Counted from the stretch's first letter, positions 15,686 to 22,674 are shown. The stretch is DNA of 39,376 nucleotides from Candidatus Choladousia intestinigallinarum (GCA_018712605.1 DVGR01000276.1:1-39376); one strand, 5' to 3'. Notes: generated from the sequence alone by a model not told the origin. Numbers and translations are program-made.

Positions 15686-15796
15686 CCTATTGTAACAGAC
15701 AATGCATTACTGTTCACTCGCAAGCTTGACACTCGCTGCCAAGCTATGCGCCAGTATGTTGAATTGCAGAGGCGCACATAGAAAGGATGAAAAAAG

Positions 15797-16168
15797 ATGA
15801 CGATTAAGGAAGTGAGCGAGAAATATAATATTTCTCAGAATACTCTCCGCTATTATGAGCGGGTCGGCATGATTCCAAGTGTTCACCGTACTCCTGGCGG
15901 GATCCGGGATTATCAGGAAGAGGATCTGGGCTGGGTGGAGCTTGCCCTGTGCATGAGAAGCGCCGGCCTGCCGGTGGAAGCTATGAGCGAGTATGTGAAG
16001 CTGGTGCAGCAGGGAGATACTACCATTCCAGACCGGCTGAAGCTTTTGCTGGAACAAAGAGAGAAGCTTTTGGCTCAGCAGAGACAGATCCAAGTGACCC
16101 TGGATCGGCTCAATGGGAAAATTGCCAAGTATGAAAAAGAAAACGGAATACTGCAGGGGCGAGACTGA
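15797..16168 (+). CDS. MerR family transcriptional regulator (NmlR/AdhR-like)
   Basis: A 123-residue regulator. The N-terminal MerR helix-turn-helix reads MTIKEVSEKYNISQNTLRYY ERVGMIP, followed by GIRDYQEEDLGWVELALCMR SAGLPVE and a C-terminal coiled coil (about 80-120) for dimerisation. The absence of a long effector domain and the WVE..KCMRSAGLP-type block match the NmlR/AdhR branch, which responds to aldehydes or disulfide stress. The conserved cysteine position in that branch may be Cys52 here (ALCMRSAG). No dehydrogenase gene is adjacent, so it appears to regulate itself and distant targets. Confidence 0.88.
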   Translation: MTIKEVSEKYNISQNTLRYYERVGMIPSVHRTPGGIRDYQEEDLGWVELALCMRSAGLPVEAMSEYVKLVQQGDTTIPDRLKLLLEQREKLLAQQRQIQVTLDRLNGKIAKYEKENGILQGRD

Positions 16169-16292
16169 AAAGATTTACATTTCCTCACAATTTCTTCAAA
16201 ATTTTTCCATACAACCTTCACACAACTAAGGTATCTTAGTAAGTGTCAAAGGACAACACCCTTGTATTTATAACTTTTCTTTTTCATGTGAA

Positions 16293-16355
16293 GGGACGCA
16301 CAGAGCCCTGAGGAGATAATCCTCCGATGGTTCTTTGTGCGCCCCGCCTCTTTTT
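16293..16355 (+). terminator. Structured RNA / terminator-like element
   Basis: GGGACGCACAGAGCC pairs with GGTTCTTTGTGCGCCCC, enclosing a second hairpin GGAG-ataat-CTCC, and is followed by GCC TCTTTTT. The long branched stem plus U-run could terminate merR or the short transcript of a small RNA starting near the palindrome at 16225. Confidence 0.5.
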
Positions 16356-16459
16356 GTTTGGCAGAAATTGTATCAGTTCCGCCCGCGCCATTCGCAAAAC
16401 CGCACTTCGTGCTAATTGCGGCTGCCGCCGCTGTTTTGCTCATCTTCGGGCGCTCAGCT

Positions 16460-16521
16460 CATCAGGCATGACACGGTCTGATTTTTATGCGAGCATAAAT
16501 CATCCCGTGTCGTACCTGATG
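16460..16521. repeat. 62-base imperfect hairpin (REP-like)
   Basis: CATCAGG and CCTGATG form the outer stem, GACACGG and CCGTGTC the middle, and TTATGC-GA-GCATAA with flanking TGATT/AATCA the tip. No T-run, no coding potential; probably a dispersed intergenic palindrome. Confidence 0.6.
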
Positions 16522-16563
16522 GCGGAACTGTTGCAAGAAATCATTAAAACCTTCATTTTTTGT

Positions 16564-16592
16564 TTGACAACCCTCTGATAGTGTGGTAAAAT
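16564..16592 (+). promoter_or_regulatory. Promoter of tRNA-Thr
   Basis: TTGACA (16564-16569), 17 bases, TAAAAT (16587-16592), 30 bases before the tRNA 5' end. Confidence 0.8.
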
Positions 16593-16621
16593 TAAAAACC
16601 GTAGCGATGAATTATTGCTAT

Positions 16622-16694
16622 GCTGTTGTGGCACAGTCGGTAGCGCACCTCATTGGTAGTGAGGAGGTCACGGGTTCGATTCCCGTCAACAGCT
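16622..16694 (+). tRNA. tRNA-Thr (anticodon GGT)
   Basis: A complete 73 nt cloverleaf. Acceptor GCTGTTG pairs with CAACAGC with discriminator T. The anticodon arm is CCTCA-TTGGTAG-TGAGG (anticodon GGT). The T arm is ACGGG-TTCGATT-CCCGT. CCA is not encoded. A promoter and a terminator flank it, so it is a single-gene transcript. It borders a small island-like segment (16804-17546). Confidence 0.95.
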
Positions 16695-16710
16695 TTTTAA
16701 ATGATGTGAA

Positions 16711-16748
16711 GCCCTGATTTTCTGAAGAAAGTCGGGGTTTTTCTTTTA
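16711..16748 (+). terminator. Terminator of tRNA-Thr
   Basis: CCCTGATTTTCT and AGAAAGTCGGGG pair, followed by TTTTTCTTTT. Confidence 0.8.
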
Positions 16749-16803
16749 TACATTTTGTGTAAATTCAAAGAAACGGCGGCTTTGAAAGAAGGCCGATGGG
16801 AAT

Positions 16804-16888
16804 ATGGAAATCGAAAAACAGGCACAAATATTTACGCCTATCAGTAAAATCGTAAACGAAATGAAAGGCCGAAACATCGTAAAGATTA
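16804..16888 (+). pseudogene. Truncated reading frame (N-terminal remnant) next to tRNA-Thr
   Basis: An ATG opens MEIEKQAQIFTPISKIVNEM then KGRNIVKI, a protein-like sequence of about 28 codons. After 16888 the frame only reads the antisense of the PIN gene, so the original 3' part seems lost at that junction. I do not recognise the family. It has only a weak ribosome binding site. It may be a relic of an element once inserted at the tRNA. Confidence 0.35.
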
Positions 16889-17287
16889 TTATTCTTCTAC
16901 ACCTTCGATTTCAAGAAATTGTGCTACAGTCATGCACTTTGGATGTTCCATATCCAAACTGAGAAAATCTTTATCGCCGGTAAGAATAATGTCTACATCC
17001 GACACGATAGCCGCATTTAAAATCGGCTGGTCTTTTGCGTCGCGTATCAGCTTTTCCGCATGGTCTACCGCAGGAATTAATTCATAGGACATTTCTGCCA
17101 ACAGCACTTCCGCATCCGGGAGGTACTGCGGTGCTTTTCGCCCGAGAATATCCCGCAGTTCAATAATGTTTCGGTCACACAAGACAATCTCGTGCTTGTC
17201 AGCAATGTAGAGCAAGGCCTGCGCCGGTTTGGAACGTGGAAAGACCAATGCGGAAAACAAAATGTTTGTATCAACGAGTATCCGCAT
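16889..17287 (-). CDS. PIN-domain toxin of a type II toxin-antitoxin pair
   Basis: A 132-residue PIN-fold ribonuclease. The acidic active-site residues are visible: Asp6 in VDTNILFSAL, Glu43 in IIELRDIL, Asp86 in AKDQPILNAA and Asp105 in TGDKDFL. It matches the 'putative toxin, PIN family' group. Such toxins cleave RNA and are neutralised by the partner upstream. Its ATG begins one base after the AbrB-type gene stop, a standard antitoxin-first operon. The 3' end abuts the truncated frame beside tRNA-Thr. Confidence 0.9.
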   Translation of the reverse strand: MRILVDTNILFSALVFPRSKPAQALLYIADKHEIVLCDRNIIELRDILGRKAPQYLPDAEVLLAEMSYELIPAVDHAEKLIRDAKDQPILNAAIVSDVDIILTGDKDFLSLDMEHPKCMTVAQFLEIEGVEE

Positions 17288-17288
17288 T

Positions 17289-17546
17289 TTACCGTCCCTT
17301 TCCGTAACGTGCTTCGTCTACAAGCGCCTGAATATCATCTTCGCTGGATACCCCCATCGCTTCGGCTGCTCCGGCAAAGGCCGCCTGTGCTTTTCGAATG
17401 GCCGCAGCGGAGGCATTGCTGACAACAATCTCCCCATTCTGTTTTTGGAGGAACAAGATTTTATCACCGGATTTGAGGCCAAGCTGCCGCCTGATTTCCA
17501 CCGGCACAGTGATTTGACCGTTTGCAGAAATTTTCGCCAAATTCAT
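17289..17546 (-). CDS. AbrB/MazE-type antitoxin
   Basis: An 85-residue protein with a SpoVT/AbrB swapped-hairpin DNA-binding domain at its N-terminus (AKISANGQITVPVEIRRQLG then LKSGDKILF). A C-terminal tail (about 50-85) probably binds the PIN toxin. I prefer the ATG at 17546, 9 bases after AAAGG; the ATG at 17555 directly abuts AAAGG. Likely represses its own promoter at 17600-17628. Confidence 0.88.
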   Translation of the reverse strand: MNLAKISANGQITVPVEIRRQLGLKSGDKILFLQKQNGEIVVSNASAAAIRKAQAAFAGAAEAMGVSSEDDIQALVDEARYGKGR

Positions 17547-17599
17547 ATAAATCATCCTTTCTATTCTTTAGAACTCAAGTTTTCTTTATTTTTGCTTAT

Positions 17600-17628
17600 A
17601 TTATATCCCATGAGTGAGGGAAAGTAAA
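17600..17628 (-). promoter_or_regulatory. Promoter of the toxin-antitoxin pair
   Basis: On the minus strand TTTACT (17623-17628), 17 bases, TATAAT (17600-17605), about 50 bases before the antitoxin start. Confidence 0.65.
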
Positions 17629-17721
17629 CTCGTCCGGCCAAAAAACGGCGCTCATTTGTGAACTTTTCTAGAATTTGATTAAAAATATAACTTTTCCATT
17701 TTTCAATCGATCTTTAAAGAT

Positions 17722-17750
17722 TTGACAGATGCGAAAATCTATGCTATTTT
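17722..17750 (+). promoter_or_regulatory. Promoter of the leader ORF - CNNM transcript, with adjoining palindrome
   Basis: TTGACA (17722-17727), 17 bases, TATTTT (17745-17750). Directly upstream is a perfect 12 bp palindrome ATCTTTAAAGAT (17710-17721), a possible operator. The start would be near 17757, giving a leader of about 210 bases before the CNNM ATG. Confidence 0.75.
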
Positions 17751-17783
17751 AGTAGGAAACACGGAAAGGAAGTGATTTCACAC

Positions 17784-17861
17784 ATGGACGATGGCTGTCA
17801 AGGCGATTGTACGAAGATGAATATTTTATTAGCTGCGCCATGTTGCTTTATGGATAGATAG
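17784..17861 (+). CDS. Cysteine-rich leader peptide ORF upstream of CNNM gene
   Basis: A 25-residue frame beginning MDDGCQGDCTKMN and ending APCCFMDR, with four cysteines (positions 5, 9, 20, 21). It has a plausible ribosome binding site (AAAGGAAG, 11 bases upstream) and its own promoter about 35 bases before the ATG. It ends two bases before a terminator-like hairpin (17863-17909). This arrangement of short ORF, hairpin and transporter gene is typical of ribosome-mediated attenuation. The cysteines and acidic residues would suit a metal-responsive or cysteine-sensitive peptide, but that is inference. I do not recognise a named family. Confidence 0.5.
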   Translation: MDDGCQGDCTKMNILLAAPCCFMDR

Positions 17862-17862
17862 A

Positions 17863-17909
17863 GGTATGGTCTGCCAGGGAGACACTTCCGTGGCAGGCTG
17901 TACCTTTTT
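17863..17909 (+). terminator. Attenuator-like hairpin between leader ORF and CNNM gene
   Basis: GGTA and GTCTGCCA pair with TGGCAGGC and TACC around an internal GGGA/TCC stem, followed by five T. It is placed so that ribosome position on the leader ORF could change its folding. Confidence 0.6.
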
Positions 17910-17910
17910 G

Positions 17911-17947
17911 CGGCTTTTATGTATGGCGGTGCCTGCGCCAGCAGGCA
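17911..17947 (+). repeat. Hairpin repeat shared with the right edge of the window
   Basis: A 30-base stretch (17911-17940) matches 39347-39376 at 25 positions, including GGCTTTTATGT and GGTGCCTGCGC. Here it ends in a perfect hairpin TGCCTGCGCCAGCAGGCA (17930-17947), located just before the CNNM ribosome binding site (GGAGG at about 17961). Confidence 0.6.
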
Positions 17948-17970
17948 TGTAAGTTAGATGGAGGAGCAAC

Positions 17971-19299
17971 ATGATAGGAGCTATATTACTGCAGATATTG
18001 TTGATTTTTTTGAATGCCACTTTTGCCAGCGCCGAGATTGCGGTGCTGTCCATGAACGAGACGAAGCTTAAAAAGATGGCGGAGGACGGGGATAAGAGGG
18101 CCAGAAAGCTGAAAGCATTGACGGAACAGCCGGCTAGGTTTTTGTCCACTATCCAGATTGCCATTACGCTGTCGGGATTCCTGGGCAGTGCGTATGCGGC
18201 GGATAACTTTGCAGGCCATTTGGCGAACCTTCTGGTGGCCTTGAATATTCCGGCTCCCAGGTCTGTGCTGAATTCGGTTTCGGTATTTTTAATTACTATA
18301 ATTTTGTCATATTTCAGCCTTGTCTTTGGAGAGCTGGTGCCAAAGCGGGTAGCTATGAAGAAGTCAGAGGCGTTGTCCCTGGGAATGTCAGGAATGCTCT
18401 ACGGGATTTCTAAGATTTTCTGGCCCATTGTATTTCTGCTGACAGCTTCCACCAACCTGGTTCTGCGTCTGATGGGAATTGACCCGGAAGAGGAAGACGA
18501 GCAGGTTTCTGAGGAAGAGATCCGTATGATGCTGGCGGCGGGAAATGAGCAGGGCACCATTGATGCGGAAGAAAATGAGATGATTCAGAACGTCTTTGAG
18601 TTTGACGATATCACGGCGGGACAGATCTGTACTCACCGGATTGACGTGATCTCCCTGGATGTGACAGACTCGGCTGAGGACTGGAGAGAGATCATCTATG
18701 AGCAGAGACATACCCTTTATCCCGTCTGTGACGGCAGTGTGGACGATGTGATCGGTATTCTGGATACCAAGGATTATTTCCGCTCTTCAGATCAGTCTAA
18801 GGAATATCTTCTGGAACATGCGGTGGATCAGCCGTATTTCGTGCCTGAGAGTATGAAGGCGAATGTACTGTTCCGCAACATGAAACAGAACCGGACATAT
18901 TTTGCGGTGGTGATTGATGAGTATGGCGGACTGTCGGGAATCGTTACCCTGCATGACCTGATGGAGACCCTGGTGGGAGACCTTTATGAGATTGAGGAAC
19001 CGGCCATGCCGGAAGAGATAGAGCAGACAGGGGAGAACCAGTGGTGCATTTACGGCTCTGCGGAGCTGGATGATGTGGCGGATGCTCTCGGAGTGGAACT
19101 GCCGGTGGACGAGTACGATACGTACAGCGGATTTATCTGCGGCGAGATCGGCAGGGTGCCTAAGGATGGAGAGAACTTTGAGGTGGAGTCCCACGGCCTG
19201 AAGATCCAGGTTCACTCTGTGGAGAGTCACGTGATTGGAAAGACTACCGTGGAGGTGCTTCCTCAGGAGAAAGAGGAAGACGAACCGGAGCGGGCTTGA
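17971..19299 (+). CDS. CNNM / CorC-HlyC type membrane protein (hemolysin-family, divalent cation transport)
   Basis: A 442-residue protein with the standard layout of this family. An N-terminal CNNM (DUF21) membrane domain of three to four hydrophobic segments (about 1-160) includes the acidic-helix motif FGELVPKRVAM. A pair of CBS domains follows (about 200-340, with YPVCDG, IGILDTKDYF and VIDEYGGLSGIVTLHDL), then a CorC_HlyC domain (about 350-430). Homologues export or regulate Mg2+ and other divalent cations; the 'hemolysin' name is historical. GGAGG is 6 bases before the ATG. The long leader with a cysteine-rich ORF and hairpins suggests regulated expression. Confidence 0.92.
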   Translation: MIGAILLQILLIFLNATFASAEIAVLSMNETKLKKMAEDGDKRARKLKALTEQPARFLSTIQIAITLSGFLGSAYAADNFAGHLANLLVALNIPAPRSVLNSVSVFLITIILSYFSLVFGELVPKRVAMKKSEALSLGMSGMLYGISKIFWPIVFLLTASTNLVLRLMGIDPEEEDEQVSEEEIRMMLAAGNEQGTIDAEENEMIQNVFEFDDITAGQICTHRIDVISLDVTDSAEDWREIIYEQRHTLYPVCDGSVDDVIGILDTKDYFRSSDQSKEYLLEHAVDQPYFVPESMKANVLFRNMKQNRTYFAVVIDEYGGLSGIVTLHDLMETLVGDLYEIEEPAMPEEIEQTGENQWCIYGSAELDDVADALGVELPVDEYDTYSGFICGEIGRVPKDGENFEVESHGLKIQVHSVESHVIGKTTVEVLPQEKEEDEPERA

Positions 19300-19360
19300 T
19301 AGGAAGCGGGTTTTTGGAACCCAAGGGCAGCCTGAATAAAAATAGAATAGAAAACAGAAA

Positions 19361-19433
19361 GGGCAGGCATCCGCATGTAAAGCGGCGTGCCTGCCTTTTA
19401 CTCTATAGGAAACTTAGTTCCTATAGAGTAAAA
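19361..19433. terminator. Bipartite bidirectional terminator repeat between convergent genes
   Basis: Hairpin 1 (19361-19395) pairs GGGCAGGCA with TGCCTGCC. Its T-run (19396-19399) is the first arm of hairpin 2 (19396-19433), TTTTACTCTATAGGAA pairing with TTCCTATAGAGTAAAA, followed by GCTCCG. The same two-hairpin design with GCTCCG occurs at 21805-21900. It can end both the CNNM and spoVT transcripts. Confidence 0.75.
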
Positions 19434-19454
19434 GCTCCGCATGGATCGCAGTTT

Positions 19455-20003
19455 TTATTGTTCCATTTGCCGGCCCATAAATCCGGCGGCGCATTTGGCC
19501 AGAACCTGCTCGGTCTCACCCATCTTCCGGCTGCCGTCCTTGCTGCGCAGGATTACGGAGCCTATGACGTCTCCCTCACAGAGAATGGGACTGATGACCA
19601 TGGGAAGCACCGGATCGGGATCCTCGCTGATGATCTTCACAGGAGGGGTATGCTGCTGATCCAGAAGAACGTGCTCCCTGTCGTTCATCACCTCTTCAAG
19701 CTGGCCGGTTACCGGCGTGCCGATGGTGTCCTTCCTCATTCCTCCGGCAGCGGCTATGACCTGATCCCGGTCCGTGATGCATACGCTGTGCCCGGAAGCG
19801 GAGGCCAGGGCCTCTGCATACTCTTTTGCAAAATTTCCCAGTTCCCCGATGGGGGAGTATTTTTTTAATATGATTTCTCCTTCCCGGTCAGTGAAGATTT
19901 CCAGCGGATCTGCCTCCCGGATACGGAGGGTACGGCGAATTTCTTTAGGTATAACGACGCGGCCAAGATCGTCGATTCTTCTCACAATTCCTGTAGCTTT
20001 CAT
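19455..20003 (-). CDS. spoVT: Stage V sporulation protein T
   Basis: A 182-residue regulator. Residues 1-50 form an AbrB-type DNA-binding domain (MKATGIVRRIDDLGRVVIPK EIRRTLRI), and residues 55-180 form a GAF-like domain ending GFMGRQMEQ, the usual SpoVT structure and length. SpoVT acts late in the forespore and tunes spore coat, germination and resistance genes. Its presence marks the organism as a spore former. GGAGG lies 12 bases before the ATG. It is convergent with the CNNM gene and follows pncB in the same direction after a 105-base gap. Confidence 0.95.
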   Translation of the reverse strand: MKATGIVRRIDDLGRVVIPKEIRRTLRIREADPLEIFTDREGEIILKKYSPIGELGNFAKEYAEALASASGHSVCITDRDQVIAAAGGMRKDTIGTPVTGQLEEVMNDREHVLLDQQHTPPVKIISEDPDPVLPMVISPILCEGDVIGSVILRSKDGSRKMGETEQVLAKCAAGFMGRQMEQ

Positions 20004-20108
20004 TTGTCAATTCTGCCTCCATTTCTGATTTCTGTCGTATGGTCTGTTTTCCCAAACATAAGTCTGTGAGACTAGTATTTGTAAGAAATGGAGATTTATT
20101 CATTGCAT

Positions 20109-21575
20109 TTAAAGGCTCAGAGACTGACGGCCCATCTGCTCCAGAAGATCGCTTTTGATCTTATAGAGCTTGTCGGAAAGATCCACGTACACCTTGTGGG
20201 GATTGGCAAAACGTTTTGTCTCGTCCCAGAGAGTGTTTTTCTCCTGGGTGCAGTAATCCCGGATCTCCATGACGGAGGGAGAAGTATAGACGCATTCTCC
20301 TTTTAAAAATACGGGAACCAGCATCTCGCGAAGGGAATACGTATTGGCCTTGATCTTCGTCTTTTTCCAGGTTTCCAGGGGATCAAAGATGATCAGGTCC
20401 TGGGATTCGTCAAAGATCTCATCCGACAGGCAGATCAAGTCCGCCCGGATCTTGCCGGTCTGGCGGTCATAGATCCGCAGAATCTTTTTATTTCCAGGAT
20501 TGGTGATTTTTTCCGTGTTTTCTGACAGCTTGATCTTGGGGATAAACTCTCCTGTATTCTCGTCCAGCACGGCGGCAAGCTTATATACGCCGCCGAAGGC
20601 GGGGCAGTCCCTGGAGGTAATCATGTTGGTGCCCACGCCCCAGGACGTAATGGCGGCTCCCTGGGTCTTCAGGCTGTCGATCAGGTACTCGTCCAGGTCG
20701 CTGGAGGCGGAGATCACTGCGTCGGGGAAGCCGGCTTCGTCCAGCAACCTCCTGGCTTTTTTGGACATGTAGGCCAGGTCGCCGCTGTCCAGACGGATTC
20801 CATAATTTTTGAGCTCCATGCCGGCGTCACGCATCTCCTGGAAAATACGGATGGCATTGGGCACACCGGAGCGCAGGGTATCGTAGGTGTCCACCAGGAG
20901 CAGGCAGGCATCCGGGTAGAGCTGGGAATACTTCTTAAAAGCCGTATACTCGTCCGGGAAGCTCATGATCCAGCTATGGGCGTGAGTTCCCTTTACCGGC
21001 ACGTCGAAAAGCTGGCCGGCCAGGACGTTGGAGGTGCCGATGCAGCCGGCGATCATGGCTGCCCTTGCCCCGTAGATCCCTGCATCCGGTCCCTGGGCAC
21101 GCCGCAGGCCGAATTCCATAATGCCGTCCCCTCGGGCAGCCTGAACGACCCGGGCGGATTTCGTGGCGATGAGGCTCTGATGATTGACGATGGTAAGGAT
21201 GGCGGTCTCCACCAACTGTGCCTGTATAATGGGCGCGATCACCTTGATCAGGGGTTCGTGGGGGAAGACTACGGAGCCTTCAGGGATGGCGTAAATATCC
21301 CCTTCAAAGCGGAATTCCTTTAAATAATCTAAAAAGGGCTCATGGAAAATGCCAAGGCTTCTCAAATAGTCAATATCTTCACCGGAAAAATGAAGATTTT
21401 TAATATAGTCCATTACCTGGTCCAGCCCCGCTGTGATGGCGTAGCCGTTGCCGCAGGGATTGTTCCGGTAGAAGACGTCGAAGATCACCGTTTCGGAAGA
21501 CTGGCTCTCGAAGTAGCCCTGCATCATGGTTAATTCGTACAGATCTGTTAATAAGGTCAGGTTCATTTTACTCAT
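20109..21575 (-). CDS. pncB: Nicotinate phosphoribosyltransferase
   Basis: A 488-residue enzyme of the Preiss-Handler route to NAD, joining nicotinate and PRPP. Family blocks are LTLLTDLYELTMMQGYF at the N-terminus, EFGLRRAQGPDAG near residue 150, and GTHAHSWIMSFPDEYTAF near residue 195; the phosphoribosyl-binding region around SSDLDEYLI and GVGTNMITSRDCPAFGGVYK is intact. AAAGGAG is 7 bases before the ATG. A probable extended -10 promoter (TGGTATACT on the minus strand, box at 21618-21623) lies upstream. Confidence 0.95.
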   Translation of the reverse strand: MSKMNLTLLTDLYELTMMQGYFESQSSETVIFDVFYRNNPCGNGYAITAGLDQVMDYIKNLHFSGEDIDYLRSLGIFHEPFLDYLKEFRFEGDIYAIPEGSVVFPHEPLIKVIAPIIQAQLVETAILTIVNHQSLIATKSARVVQAARGDGIMEFGLRRAQGPDAGIYGARAAMIAGCIGTSNVLAGQLFDVPVKGTHAHSWIMSFPDEYTAFKKYSQLYPDACLLLVDTYDTLRSGVPNAIRIFQEMRDAGMELKNYGIRLDSGDLAYMSKKARRLLDEAGFPDAVISASSDLDEYLIDSLKTQGAAITSWGVGTNMITSRDCPAFGGVYKLAAVLDENTGEFIPKIKLSENTEKITNPGNKKILRIYDRQTGKIRADLICLSDEIFDESQDLIIFDPLETWKKTKIKANTYSLREMLVPVFLKGECVYTSPSVMEIRDYCTQEKNTLWDETKRFANPHKVYVDLSDKLYKIKSDLLEQMGRQSLSL

Positions 21576-21617
21576 AGGAGTTCTCCTTTGCAGGTGTATC
21601 GTTTCTGTTAGTTATCA

Positions 21618-21623
21618 AGTATA
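21618..21623 (-). promoter_or_regulatory. Possible extended -10 element of pncB
   Basis: On the minus strand TGGTATACT lies about 40 bases before pncB; the -35 (near TTCCAA) is weak. Confidence 0.4.
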
Positions 21624-21675
21624 CCACAAATTTCAGTGGTTGGAAGGGAATATAAAAATTTTTTAAAAAAAGTAC

Positions 21676-21704
21676 TTGCAATCTTTCCCAAGTTGCGCTA
21701 TAAT
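21676..21704 (+). promoter_or_regulatory. Promoter of tRNA-Gln
   Basis: TTGCAA (21676-21681), 17 bases, TATAAT (21699-21704), 20 bases before the tRNA. Confidence 0.75.
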
Positions 21705-21723
21705 CCTTCTTGCATGTGAACGA

Positions 21724-21795
21724 AGGGCTATCGCCAAACGGTAAGGCAACGGACTCTGACTCCGTCATTTCAAGGTTCGAATCCTTGTAGCCCTG
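21724..21795 (+). tRNA. tRNA-Gln (anticodon CTG)
   Basis: A complete 72 nt cloverleaf: acceptor AGGGCTA/TAGCCCT with discriminator G, D arm GCC..GGC, anticodon arm ACGGA-CTCTGAC-TCCGT (anticodon CTG), T arm CAAGG-TTCGAAT-CCTTG. CCA is not encoded. It reads CAG codons; the TTG-anticodon isoacceptor must be elsewhere. Confidence 0.93.
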
Positions 21796-21804
21796 TGAAT
21801 GATT

Positions 21805-21894
21805 GGCCGTTGCAAAGTCGTGAAATCAGGATTTCCGGTGAGACTTTGCAGCGGCCTTTTGCTCTGTAGAAAACTTCGTTCCCGCAGGGCAAAA
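21805..21894 (+). terminator. Bipartite terminator repeat after tRNA-Gln
   Basis: Hairpin 1: GGCCGTTGCAAAGTC pairs with GACTTTGCAGCGGCC (15 bp, one G-T), followed by TTTT. Hairpin 2 (21857-21894): TTTTGCTCTG pairs with CAGGGCAAAA around AACTTCGTT, then GCTCCG. Same design as 19361-19433. Confidence 0.75.
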
Positions 21895-21942
21895 GCTCCG
21901 AAGGTGGGGATACGGGGAAACTCAAAAGGAAGAAGGAAAAGT

Positions 21943-22674
21943 ATGGCATACGAATTTGAAAGCAGAGTTCGCTACAGTGAAACAGATATGGACAGAAAAC
22001 TGACCATAGTTTCCCTGGCAAATTATTTCCAGGACTGCTCCACCTTTCAGTCGGAAGCGTGCGGACGGGGGTTGGACTATTTAGAAGAACAGAAGAGAGT
22101 GTGGATGGTTTTGTCCTGGCAGATTGATATCCTCAGGCTGCCCCTGCTGGGAGAGAAGATCCGGGTGCAGACCTGGCCCTACGCTTTTAAGGATTTCTAT
22201 GGAATGAGAAATTTTGCCCTGGCCCGGGAGGACGGCACTTATCTTGCCAAGGCCAACAGTGTGTGGGTGTTTATGGACCGGGAGAGCGGGCGGCCCTGCA
22301 AGGTGCTTCCGGAAGATATTTCAGGATATGAGATGGAACCGAAGCTGGATATGGAGTATGGCTCCAGGAAGATCCGCACAGGAAAGGACGGGGAAGGGGC
22401 AGCCCCCTTTTTCGTGGTGCGGCATCATTTGGATTCAAACCATCACGTGAACAATGGCCAGTACATTGCCATGGCTCAGGAATATCTTCCGGAACAGTTT
22501 CGGACCTCCAGGCTGCGTGTGGAGTACAGAAAGCAGGCCCGCCTTCATGACAGGATTTTCCCTGTGATATATCAGGAGGGGGAGAAGGTCACAGTCTCAC
22601 TGGGAGATGGAGAGGGACAGGCGTATGCGGTAGTAGAGTTTATTCAGAAGGGAGAAGAGGGATGCTTCGCTTAG
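21943..22674 (+). CDS. Acyl-ACP thioesterase family protein
   Basis: A 243-residue double-hotdog thioesterase. The N-terminal hotdog begins YEFESRVRYSETDMDRKL, and the second carries HHLDSNHHVNNGQYIAMAQE, the family's Asn/His-containing active-site stretch. These enzymes release fatty acids from acyl carrier protein in the cytoplasm. GGAAGAAGG precedes the ATG at 21943; the longer frame from 21799 lies within the terminator and is excluded. The end overlaps the following gene by 13 bases. Confidence 0.9.
   Translation: MAYEFESRVRYSETDMDRKLTIVSLANYFQDCSTFQSEACGRGLDYLEEQKRVWMVLSWQIDILRLPLLGEKIRVQTWPYAFKDFYGMRNFALAREDGTYLAKANSVWVFMDRESGRPCKVLPEDISGYEMEPKLDMEYGSRKIRTGKDGEGAAPFFVVRHHLDSNHHVNNGQYIAMAQEYLPEQFRTSRLRVEYRKQARLHDRIFPVIYQEGEKVTVSLGDGEGQAYAVVEFIQKGEEGCFA

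Larger units (their letters stand above)
16169..16563. other. Gene-free stretch with several palindromes
   Basis: I see no credible gene here. It contains a palindrome ACTAAG-GTAT-CTTAGT (16225-16240) with outer CAC/GTG, a terminator-like hairpin (16293-16355) and a 62-base hairpin (16460-16521). Frames open in this interval have no ribosome binding site and cross the palindromes. Confidence 0.6.

Noticed and set aside
16327-16578. 83-codon frame between merR and tRNA-Thr
   Set aside because: It runs through two strong palindromes, has no ribosome binding site and gives no recognisable protein.
17757-17970. M-box or yybP-ykoY type riboswitch before the CNNM gene
   Set aside because: I could not find the conserved cores; a short ORF with its own ribosome binding site explains the leader better.
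19296-19868. 190-codon plus-strand frame
   Set aside because: It is antisense to spoVT and crosses the bidirectional terminator.
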